Shown here: positions 11,001-19,042 of the stretch, piece after piece
How the letters are laid out: each line of letters begins with the position of its first letter
How positions within the stretch are numbered: the first letter of the stretch is position 1
Origin: Oppiella nova
Taxonomy: Eukaryota; Arthropoda; Arachnida; Sarcoptiformes; Oppiidae
Assembly (NCBI GenBank): GCA_905397405.1
Contig: CAJPVJ010000243.1
Span: 1,444-23,037, forward strand
DNA: 21,594 nt
Direction: 5' to 3'
Position numbers and translations under genes: made by a program
The notes under the pieces: model-generated
Told to the model about the DNA's origin: nothing
What the model saw: the letters and a program-made list of their open reading frames with translations, nothing else
Database searches by the model: none

Positions 11001-12835
11001 TTATTTTCAATTAACATATAAAACAATACAACTAATTGTCAAAACTTTTATCACTAACTGTATAGTGAATGTTATCTCAAAAAATATATTTTATATACTT
11101 TTTGCCAAAACTGGAAACTTTTTTCTGTATAGTATTTAGTCGTTTATAAATGACTATTGGTTAATAGACTTATAATTATATTTTTTGCTTAAATATACAG
11201 AAAATTATTTGTCGCCATAATTCTCGTGTGAATAGAAAGTAATGAGAAAAACGTTTTTATCATTTGATTTCAATATTAAGTATTTTTTGGGAAATCATAT
11301 CTGAGTTGTAAGGACTGGACTTTAAAATACTTGCAAAAATGTGCTGCACTTTAGACGCTATGTTATGTTTATTTTAATGAGAAATTAATTATACGTTTGT
11401 TTTAATTAGACTTTTATACGGACTTTGAGTTTATAGGGAATCTATTTGCTTGATAAATAAATTTTTTCACTAATTGAGTGCAAATTATTTTTCGCTTTAA
11501 ATGCTTTCAATATAATAGACATTTAAAATCTAATCTAAGTTTTCGTGTGTGTGTGTGTGTGTGAGAGAGTTTTGAATTTCTAGTATCTATTTATAAAACA
11601 AACCGAAAATCTATTTATAAAAACTTTTTTTCGCAAATAATATCGAAATTTAATACAATTTTCACACAATCTTTGCATTCAATGCTAACCTAAAAACTAC
11701 ACAAATATTCACACAATTATCAACAAAACAATAATACAAACTAATAATCATAAAAACTAAATTAATCACAATTAAAATAATACATAAATAATCACATACC
11801 ATTACCACACGCATACCTTTCCATCGATATATCACACAATATTCTTTAACTTAATAAAATAATTATTAAATTAAAAAAAAACTTATTTTAAACTCTTATA
11901 TAAACTTAATATTTAAACACATTTTTGTACCAAAAATCACAATTAATTGATGAACAAAATTATGCCCAAAAATAGGCGTGAATTTTGTGTTGAGAAATCT
12001 GGCGAAGACGTCGACACCGGTGGTGGAGATCACCAAAGATGGCGACGTGTTTTCGCTCAAGACGTTGACCGCCATTAAGAACTCGGAGATTAAGTTCGAG
12101 TTGGGAAAGGAGTTCGAGGAGGCGCGCATGGATGGCAAGAATGTCAAGGTATGCATACATACCTGGCCACTACAGCCCCTACACACCCTAACCTACCATT
12201 CCCTAACCCCTTACACTTAAATAGTATTATATACACTATGATAGATTACTGCAATGTTAATTGTTAGCTAGGTAGTATGGTTGTACCATGTCCACCACCT
12301 ACCAGTCCCTTAGCTCTTGACAATTAATGTTTGATATTCTAGTAAACTTGGTAATAGTTAACTAGTTAATTGTTTTTTGAAAACTATGTTATTGTGAATT
12401 TATTAATTATTCAAAATTAATTATTATAATTAAAAGTTTAATGACAATTTGTTAGCTTACTGCATATTATTTTCATGGGAGTATTTTTGTACAGTACTAA
12501 CCTAGTACACTAAAACAAGTTTTAAAATTATTAAAAAGTTTAAAACACTAATATTTTATCACTATCACATTTACACCTATGCCTATTACATAACAAATTA
12601 ATACACTTATACATTATGATACCCGGAATATTCTTTCTAATTTAAAACATACTAATTATTTACTATATTCATTTAATGTACCTAGACAGTAGTGGTGGCC
12701 GATGGCAACAAACTGATCCAGACCCAACAGGGGGACAAGGAGGTCAAGATTGTACGTGAGTTCAACGGTAATGAACTCAAAGTGACCGCATCGGTAGGTC
12801 CGGTCACTAGCGTACGTATCTATACCCGACAGTAA
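8098..12835 (+). CDS. FABP: Fatty-acid-binding protein B (mite group 13 allergen-like)
   Basis: Exons are 8098-8167, 11976-12148 and 12686-12835, with introns of 3808 and 537 nt. Splice sites are G|GTTAGT, AAATAG|GC, AAG|GTATGC and CCTAG|AC. The 130-residue product has the same role as copy A, lipid transport in the cytosol. Seen: [40 protein letters not shown], and R125/Y127 in the C-terminal RIYTR. Exon 2 is 173 nt, the standard animal FABP length, so this copy has the complete KTLTAIKN turn. It differs from A at 6 of 70 nt in exon 1. An in-frame ATG at 8062, right after a TAA, could add 12 residues (MFLLKTAFLSQI). I chose 8098 because A starts there and the family starts there. The very long first intron is the main difference from A. 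Confidence 0.93.
10091..10112 (+). repeat. (GA)n microsatellite
   Basis: A perfect array of 11 units inside FABP-B intron 1. It is followed by CTGTTAAC, as at 6233-6240. Confidence 0.95.
10144..10180 (+). repeat. Dispersed GC-richer island, copy 1
   Basis: CGTCCCATTAGCTACCAGTC here closely matches AGTCCCATGAGCTACCAGCC at 10898-10918. It is one of several related islands in the window. Confidence 0.55.
10732..10759. repeat. Short hairpin
   Basis: ATACATGCC (10732-10740) and GGCATGTAT (10751-10759) are perfect inverted 9-mers around a 10-nt loop. It lies in an intron. Function is unknown. Confidence 0.6.
10894..10950 (+). repeat. Dispersed GC-richer island, copy 2
   Basis: Contains CTACCAGTCCCATGAGCTAC, then CTCCCTGTGCTCTTAC. 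The first part matches 10149-10170, and the second matches CTCCCTGTGCTCTAAC at 10544-10559. A degenerate interspersed repeat is the likely explanation. Confidence 0.55.
11545..11569 (+). repeat. Compound (GT)n(GA)n microsatellite
   Basis: About nine GT units followed by three to four GA units, near the 3' end of FABP-B intron 1. Same order as the larger array at 6165. Confidence 0.9.
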
Positions 12836-13373
12836 CGCACAGTCGACTATTAGGTGGTGGTGTGGCAGCACCGGGTGCTCAACGAATTATGTGCTAATAA
12901 TTGTCGCACAAATTGATTTTGATTTTTTTATATAAAATTACCTTTCTCAATTTAATATTAACTCGTTTTTGATATATATTTCTCATTATAATTAAGTGAC
13001 AAAAATGTGTGTTTTGTATCTCAAAATTGTTTGATTATTATTATAATTAAGTGTTTTTTGAATCTAAAATTGATTTTTGTTTCATTCATATTATGATGAG
13101 TAATAAAATTTGAAAATTTTTTGAAGTTTTTAATCCCGGTGTTTTTGTTTATTATTTATTTACAAAATAAATAAAACTTTTAATGGTATTAGCTAATAAC
13201 ATATTGAACACTAAAAATATTATTAAATCTTTAGTAATTATTATTTAATAATTAAATAATATTTTTTTTAATCAAAATTTTATTAACAAATATGGTATAC
13301 TGTAGTAAATAAAAACTATTTACTTAACTTGTTTTAAAAATTACTTTCATAATTAATTAAAAACACTTACAAC
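12836..13373 (+). other. FABP-B 3' flank and upstream region of the ubiquitin-like gene
   Basis: AT-rich DNA. AATAAA at 13102-13107 is a candidate polyadenylation signal for FABP-B. The rest should hold the promoter of the next gene, but no clear TATA/Inr pair stands out. Confidence 0.45.
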
Positions 13374-13911
13374 ATGGATAATAAACGTAAAAAATTATAC
13401 GCGTTCATCCTGATAACAATTTTGTTAATTATGATGTTAAGTATGTAATAATAAATACATTAATTAATTGTATAACAAATAAAAAATTATACTATATTTA
13501 AAAAAATTATATTTAATTATAAATATTTATGAATTTATGTTTATATATAAACTAATAGTGAGTACCATTAAGTTTGGACAGCTTAAAAAGGACCAAGGAC
13601 CTCAAGGTGATGAATTGACAATTAAAATGTATGCTGATGTTACTGACAAAACTATTAAAACGGATCAAGGTGATGAATTGAGCTTGACCATTAAAGTTTA
13701 TGCTGGTGCTACTGAAAAAACTATTACTTTAAAAGCACATGGATCAGATTTTATTGACGATATAAAGGGTTCGATATCTAAAAATGTAGGCATACCCAAA
13801 GGGAATATAAATTTATTGTTTGGGGAAAAGGTACTGGATTATACTTGTACAGTTAATTCGTACACTATAAAGGATCAAGCTACGTTAATGGCTGTTTATA
13901 ACCGAGAATAA
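13374..13911 (+). CDS. Ubiquitin-like protein with N-terminal signal or anchor helix, no Gly-Gly tail
   Basis: Proposed exons are 13374-13440 and 13559-13911; the 118-nt intron (A|GTATGT ... CTAATAG|TG) keeps the frame. The 139-residue product starts with lysines (MDNKRKKLY) and a hydrophobic helix at about 9-23, so it should enter the secretory pathway, either cleaved or as a type II anchor. Residues 65-139 align to ubiquitin nearly end to end: IKVYAG at strand 1, KTITL, SDFIDDIK on the helix, VGIP, the GEK position equivalent to Lys48, and SYTIKDQATL. The protein ends NRE; the LRGG needed for conjugation is absent, so it cannot act as a modifier in the usual way. Residues 34-57 and 58-80 are an internal duplication of DQG-DEL-TIK-Y-A-KTI. 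Codon use is AT-rich. The unspliced alternative starts at 13537 and lacks the helix. Function unknown. Confidence 0.7.
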
Positions 13912-13925
13912 CAAATGCTTTTTTA

Positions 13926-13931
13926 AATAAA
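13926..13931 (+). terminator. Polyadenylation signal candidate, ubiquitin-like gene
   Basis: AATAAA 15 nt after the stop codon. Close to the stop but in AT-rich DNA. Confidence 0.5.
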
Positions 13932-14395
13932 ATTTTATAAATATAATAATAATTTAAAATAAAATGTTTAATTGAAATAAAGTTTCATGCTAGTTACAAT
14001 AGATTTAATATAGATGAGCTAATTGTATATTAAATTATAATTTTTTAAATTAGTGAGCATGCATTGTTTTGTATAATTAAATGTAATAAATAACATATAA
14101 CTAATGTGAAAAAGTTTGTATTTTAAAATATTAAATATATTGAATCTTATTAAGAAAAATATTTTTAAATAATTATTAGTGTTGTTAACTTTAACATAAG
14201 TATTCATTTTATATAAACACAAAATATCATTTAATGATTCATTTTGTTAAATAATAATAGGTTTAAAATTACATATAAAATGTACAAGCTAACATCATTA
14301 TGAAGTACAGATATTGTAGTATAGCATCATAATAGCAAAACATAATTTGTAAATTGCCTAGACCAAACTGTAAATAAATGACACTTATTAGTCAA
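13932..14395. other. AT-rich intergenic region
   Basis: Between the ubiquitin-like gene and the first RRM gene. A minus-strand AT-rich frame at 14019-14222 looks like chance. Nothing else is seen. Confidence 0.5.
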
Positions 14396-14559
14396 ATTAA
14401 ATACCATTGGCCGCCTCCCTGAGCGCACTGTTACCCATCGGTATTATATTACATACAAAACCCATAGAAAAATAAACACAATTACAAAATAATCTCAAAT
14501 TTTAAAACAAAAAAGTTTTGCAAAAAGTTTTAAAACTAGTTTTCAAAACACATTCAAAC
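14396..14559 (+). promoter_or_regulatory. Promoter region of RRM gene 1
   Basis: ATTAAATACCATTGG (14396-14410, an inverted CCAAT box) lies 164 nt before the ATG. A near-identical ATTAAATATCATTGG lies 157 nt before the ATG of RRM gene 2. ACACAATTACAAAATAATC is also shared. The TATA box of gene 2 has no good match here; the equivalent stretch reads ATAGAAAAATAAA. Confidence 0.55.
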
Positions 14560-15858
14560 ATGGATTCAAAGTATAAGCCTCTGGACTCACCAGAAATATT
14601 ACGACTACTGGCCTCCCGTCCCGACTACCGCCTAATCCAACACAATGGTCAACGGGTGTACAGCCGTGTCCTACATCCCGGCGCTCAGCAGCACCACCAC
14701 ATACCACCCCTACCCGGCTGTGAGCTATTCATAGACCGATTACCACCGGATCTATTTGAGGACGAGTTAGTACCGGTGCTCGAGTCGGCCGCACCGGTAC
14801 GTAGGGTTCGACTTATGGTGAACTTCTCGGGCAACTCCCGGGGCTATGCTTTTGTTGAGTACCACACGCCTAGCGACGCCCGGTTAGCCATCGCTACACT
14901 CATTGGACTGGAGGTGAGGCCAGGGATCCACATAAGTGTCGTCCAATCGCATGATAGCCGGGCGCTAGTGATCGGGAACATCCCGGTAGAGGTCACTGCG
15001 GATCGTATGTCGGAGTTGTCGTACGAGTTATGCCGTATGGTGTCGGGTGTGACGCGTGTGTCCGTCGCACGCAATGGACGGGCAGTACTCGTTGTGTTTA
15101 ACTCACACTACAGGGCGTCGATGGCCAGGCGGGTGTTCGCACAGGGAGTCTATTTGGCCGGAAATAGGTTGACGTTCGAGTGGGCCGACCCTAATGTTTA
15201 TAACACCGAGGTATTATACTGATAACTTTTAATTAACTTATTAGTTTTTAAATTAATTTTAAAAATTTTAATTATAGCTAGCTAATAATTATATTATGAA
15301 AATAGAAAACATTTATAATAAAGTTTAATATTAATAGATATCTAGCTTATATGTTAATATTATAATTATTAACAGATATGAAACTGTAACTCAGCAAGTA
15401 GAAAGTATATTATACGTTTAAATTGTATATTAAAGTTTTAATATTTGGAGTAAGTTTTCTAATAATTTTAATTAAACTTTATCAAATTAGTTACTACTAT
15501 TATTTACCAAATAATAACAACCTTGATTATAAATTTAATTTTTGTTATATAAATGACACGACACTACAGGTGCGCACATTATGCGTGCGACGGCTCGACC
15601 TGCGGGCCGGTAGCCAACACTGGCGCCGGGTGTTTGCGTTCGAGGGACGCCTATGCGTGCAATGCGTGCGAATTGTGCACAACTTTTTGGCGTTTGTCAC
15701 ATACCGGAGCCGATCGGAGGCCCAGTTGGCACTCGAGTGGAGCGCGCCGTTAGCTCAGAGTAAGACCATTTATATTTTACTTTTGATTATTAGCTTATTT
15801 TAAAGTTTATGTTTAATAAACAGCTTTAGGTTTTGATATAACATGGGCATATTACTAA
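14560..15858 (+). CDS. Three-RRM RNA-binding protein 1 (A1CF/RBM47/hnRNP Q-related)
   Basis: Exons are 14560-15210, 15570-15759 and 15830-15858, with introns of 359 and 70 nt. The 289-residue product is an RNA-binding protein. Residues 9-36 (LDSPEILRLLASRPDY, QHNGQRVYSR) match the N-terminal unit of the hnRNP R/Q and A1CF/RBM46/RBM47 family. RRM1 has RNP2 LFIDRL (56-61) and RNP1 RGYAFVEY (94-101), with the family hallmarks PPDLFEDELVPVLE and RLMVNFSGN. RRM2 starts ALVIGNIP (135-142), keeps the SHYRASMARR helix and FEWADP, but its RNP1 is eroded to GRAVLVVF. RRM3 (218-289) spans exons 2-3: TLCVRRL, NFLAFVTYRS and a last strand FDITWAYY that ends the protein. The usual C-terminal extensions are missing. 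A frame read from TTG at 14518 is longer, but ATG 14560 matches gene 2. GC-rich codons. RNA target unknown. Confidence 0.88.
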
Positions 15859-16273
15859 TTGTATATAATTTATCATGGATGTTCTTTAAAGAATTTAGTA
15901 TTGTAAAATTAAATTATTTTAATGATATTTTAAATAAAATATTAATTATGAATATAATATCAAAATTAGTTTGAAATTAAAATTTTAAAAATTGAATGAA
16001 TTTACTGTATTTTATGCAATGTTTTCATATACCTAATTGTTAAATGTTATAATTAGCATTCATAGAGTAAATTTATCATTGCCTAAAGTAAATAAAAACA
16101 AATTCAATAAATATTTTATGTATTATACTATTGCTTTAGTTTGGAGAGAGAGAGAGAGAGAGAGAGCTACACTAAAACATAGGGATAAACTAGGGACAGC
16201 CAATTAGTAGCCCTATCCAAGGTCTCTCAAACTTTTGTAAATAAGAAAATATTTAACTCTAAAAATTTGTAAC
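15859..16273 (+). other. Intergenic region between the two RRM genes
   Basis: AT-rich, with AATAAA at 15933-15938 as a candidate polyadenylation signal for RRM gene 1 and a GA array at 16144-16166. No gene is seen. Confidence 0.5.
16144..16166 (+). repeat. (GA)n microsatellite
   Basis: About 11 units, roughly 260 nt upstream of the RRM gene 2 ATG. Confidence 0.95.
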
Positions 16274-16430
16274 ATTAAATATCATTGGTTAAACGCATAA
16301 CCCCAGTTGCTCACTAGTTTTTATATCATATTACACTAAAATTCTCTATATAAACAAGCACACAATTACCAAATATAATCATTTTATTGTCAAAAATAAA
16401 ACTTTTCAACATTTTATCAAATATTTCAAA
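16274..16430 (+). promoter_or_regulatory. Promoter of RRM gene 2
   Basis: An inverted CCAAT box lies in ATTAAATATCATTGG (16274-16288), and a TATA box TATATAAA lies at 16347-16354. Both sit upstream of a presumed short 5' UTR. The CCAAT block and CACAATTACCAAATATAATC are shared with RRM gene 1. Confidence 0.65.
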
Positions 16431-17624
16431 ATGAGTGTTACGTTTAAAACACTGGATTCACCGGAAATATTGCGACTACTGGCCTCCCGTCCCGACTACA
16501 CCCTTACCCAACATAATGGTCAACGCGTATACAGCCGTGCCCTACCTCCCGGCGCTCAGCACCACCACCACATACCACCCCTACCCGGCTGTGAGTTATT
16601 TATAAACCTATTACCACCGGATCTATTTGAGGACGAGTTGGTACCGGTGCTCGAGTTGGCCGCACCGGTACGTAGGGTTCGACTTATGGTGAACTTCTCG
16701 GGAAACTCCTGGGGCTATGCCTTTGTCGAGTACAACACGCCTACCGATGCCCGGGTAGCCATCGATACACTCAATGGTCTAGAGTTGAGGTCAGGGATCC
16801 GTATAAGTGTCGAGCAATCGCATGATAACCGAGCGCTAGTGTTGGGTAACATACCGGTCGGTGTAGGCATACCCGAGCTGACCCACGAGTTAGCCCTTAT
16901 AGCGCCGTGTGTGACGCGTGTGTCCGTCGCACGCAATGGACGGGCAGTACTCGTGGTGTTTAACTCGCACTACAGGGCGTCGATGGCCAGGCGGGTGTTC
17001 GCACAGGGAGTCTATATGCAGGACAATAAGCTTACCTTTGAGTGGGCCGACCCTATTACAGTGGAGGTGATTATATTTAGTATGGTACCAAGGTTATTTA
17101 TTTATTTTTTGACATACAGGTGCGCACACTATGCGTGCGACGACTTGATTTGCGGGCCGGTAGCCAACACTGGCGCCGGGTATTTGGGTTTGAGGGCCGC
17201 CTATGTGTGCAATGCGTGCGAATTGTGCACAACTTCTTGGCGTTTATTAGATACCGGAGCCGATCGGAGGCCCAGTTGGCACTCGAGTTCAGCGCACCGT
17301 TAGCTCAAGGTATGGCTGACTAATTAATTAATTAATTAATTTGTTATACTAATTTTTAAACACAAATAAATTTTATATAGGTTGCTAATAATAACCCTAA
17401 TGTGTTAACTAAAAATGCGCATATTACATTATTTTACGTTAATATTTGTTTTTAAAAATTATTTACAGTTTTATAAATTATGTCTCTAAAATTTTAATTT
17501 TTTAATTAAACATTTAAATGTTCTTGCCCCTATTTTTTATATCTAATTTGTTAAAGTAATTAATTAATAATAATTTTTATTAATAAAAGCTCTAGGTTTT
17601 GATATCACATGGGCACACTACTAA
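16431..17624 (+). CDS. Three-RRM RNA-binding protein 2 (A1CF/RBM47/hnRNP Q-related)
   Basis: Exons are 16431-17066, 17120-17309 and 17596-17624, with introns of 53 and 286 nt; intron positions are identical to gene 1. The product is 284 residues, a close tandem paralog with the same N-terminal unit and three RRMs, ending FDITWAHY. Exon 2 has exactly the same length as in gene 1 (190 nt). Differences: Arg94 at the start of RNP1 in RRM1 is Trp here (NSWGYAFVEY), and the RRM2 helix region is divergent and shorter (VGIPELTHELALIAPCV). The 53-nt intron contains no stop in the incoming frame, so an unspliced message would read on to a stop ending at 17303 in a wrong exon-2 frame; I reject that as the main product because gene 1 and the RRM3 homology demand splicing. 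AATAAA at 17631-17636 follows the stop. GC-rich codons. Confidence 0.88.
17321..17342. repeat. (TAAT)n short tandem repeat
   Basis: About five units of TAAT in intron 2 of RRM gene 2. Confidence 0.85.
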
Positions 17625-17933
17625 TTTCGTAATAAATTACCAAGTAAAGAATGTACTTAACTGTCATCATTATTAATATTATGTTAAATTAAATATAATG
17701 TTATACAAAAAACTATATTTATTTATAATTACATTAATATTATAAACATAATTAAAGTAAACAATGTTAAAATATAAAGCACTAAAACCTTTATTTTTTA
17801 ATGTGAGCAAAACTAATAAGATTTTGAGCTGTATAATTAAATAAATACAATTACACTATATTATATTATATAATAAATATTTTGTGTAATAACTGAACAG
17901 GGGAACTTTAAAAGTAATTTATTTTGCTAAACT
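17625..17933. other. Convergent 3' flanks of RRM gene 2 and the fucosyltransferase
   Basis: About 310 nt of AT-rich DNA separates two stop codons facing each other. AATAAA at 17631 (+) and TTTATT at 17917-17922 (AATAAA on the minus strand) are candidate polyadenylation signals. No gene lies between. Confidence 0.55.
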
Positions 17934-18359
17934 TTAATAAAACACATTTTTCACGCCCACCTCGTCCTCCTCAACGCCCACCCACTGCCTACACTTGCCA
18001 CCCGTGAACCACCACTTGCTCACCTGAGCACCGGTATGCTGGGACAGTCTACCATAATCTGATCTCTGGTTCAATCGGCGGCACAACTGACAAAACACTT
18101 GTAGCTCGAGGCTCGTGTGGACCCGGAAATGGTGTTTCCATCGGAAATACCGTAAATACTCGGTCCGATTGCGGGCTATACTCGCGAGCCGGTCGGCCAA
18201 CTGGTGGGGTGTCAACCGGTTTGCGTCGACGTACGACATGTGCGGTAGTATGAGGTCATAGCGGGCGCCGCCAAACACGACGGGCACTATGTTGTGGGTC
18301 AGGGCGTCGAACAGCTTCTCCGTCACGTAATCACTAGTTTTGTGTAAAATATTAATTTA

Positions 18360-18392
<33 letters not shown>

Positions 18393-19042
18393 CACCGGTA
18401 GCTCTACCGCACCCTACATACCGACAAACGGAGTTCTCAAACGACAAGTAAAACCAGTATTCCTTAGCCACCCGTTCCCAACACCGGGGACTACGGCGCG
18501 GTTCGCACGTGTAGTTCCCGCACTTCCCATAGACATTCACCTGTATATACTTTGCCAGTTCCTCGACATACCATTCCCTATGACCTGGTGTATCGCAATC
18601 GCTAACGAACCATGCTACCATTTTTGACTTATTATGAACATCTATGTTAAGATTAAAGGCCTCCCGGCGCTTATCTACCAGTCCGTAGGGGACGTATATA
18701 TCGGAGTCCATACGATAAGACGCCGTTAGGTTGAACTCACTCGTAGGCCATAGGTTTTGAGGCGTATTAGTGGGTGCCTCCATGTTATACAGTGTCCACA
18801 ACTGGTCGGGTAGTCTATAGTCAGGTAGGGTTGAGATGTCTCGCCAGTGAAATACCAGTGCCTTAGCGTGTGGTAGGTATACCCGATTGGAGGTTACCAT
18901 ACATGAGGTGGTTATGTCGATGGTGGACAGGGATGTTGTGGGGGAACAGTAGTTAGAGTCGATTAGTATGTGATGTGTGTTGAAATTGCGTTCAATAGGT
19001 TGTTGAAAGTACCTGGTCCAAAATAGTATTACGTGTGTATTC
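17934..19042 (-). CDS. Alpha-1,3-fucosyltransferase (GT10, C-type-like), 5' end missing
   Basis: Exons on the minus strand are 19042-18422 and 18333-17934, joined over an 88-nt intron (TGTCG|GTATGT ... AACTAG|TGAT). GT10 enzymes transfer fucose from GDP-fucose to GlcNAc in Golgi glycans as type II membrane proteins. The 339 visible residues cover the catalytic part: ILFWTRYF at the start, LVFHWRDI (62-69), TASYRMDSDIYVPYG, VAWFVSDC, YVEELAKYIQVNVYGKCGNY, KEYWFYLSFENSVCRDYVTE across the splice (GDP-fucose site), VPVVFGGARYD, SYVD, YFRWKHHF, and a Cys-rich end with WWFTGGKC. Upstream exon(s) with the cytosolic tail and TM helix are not established; the first exon here starts with a good acceptor (TTTTTTCAG|G) in a phase that needs two preceding bases. 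A candidate stem exon is listed separately. The intron carries a CT microsatellite. C-type assignment is tentative. Confidence 0.9.
18365..18392 (+). repeat. (AG)n microsatellite inside a coding-gene intron
   Basis: 14 units, reading as (CT)14 on the coding strand of the fucosyltransferase, inside its 88-nt intron. It supplies the only long pyrimidine run in that intron but lies about 30 nt from the acceptor. Confidence 0.95.

Larger units (their letters stand above)
8168..11975 (+). other. FABP-B intron 1
   Basis: A 3.8-kb phase-1 intron at the position of the 567-nt intron in copy A. It is AT-rich with a GA array (10091-10112), a GT/GA array (11545-11569), a 9-bp hairpin (10732-10759), and several short GC-richer islands (around 8870-8910, 9951-9965, 10144-10180, 10541-10570, 10690-10700 and 10894-10950). 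The repeated islands suggest growth by insertion of short repeats. No protein-coding island is visible. Confidence 0.8.

Noticed and set aside
11896-12871. Minus-strand ORFs over FABP-B exons 2 and 3
   Set aside because: Antisense shadows of conserved coding sequence.
14019-14222. 67-codon minus-strand ORF
   Set aside because: Composition equals the flanking AT-rich DNA; no domain, no splice context and no clear signal peptide.
14844-16936. Minus-strand ORFs at 14844-15074 and 16715-16936
   Set aside because: Antisense of RRM1-RRM2 in both paralogs. They are similar to each other only because the sense genes are.
16431-17303. Unspliced 290-codon reading of RRM gene 2
   Set aside because: RRM3 homology, exact exon-2 length match with gene 1 and good splice sites favour removal of the 53-nt intron; kept only as a possible retention isoform.
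18340-18627. Plus-strand 95-codon ORF
   Set aside because: Antisense to the fucosyltransferase and starting in the AG array.
18352-18900. Fucosyltransferase as an intact ORF ending in a Ser-Leu run
   Set aside because: The Ser-Leu tail is the translated CT microsatellite in the intron; splicing restores the conserved motif after FENSVCR.
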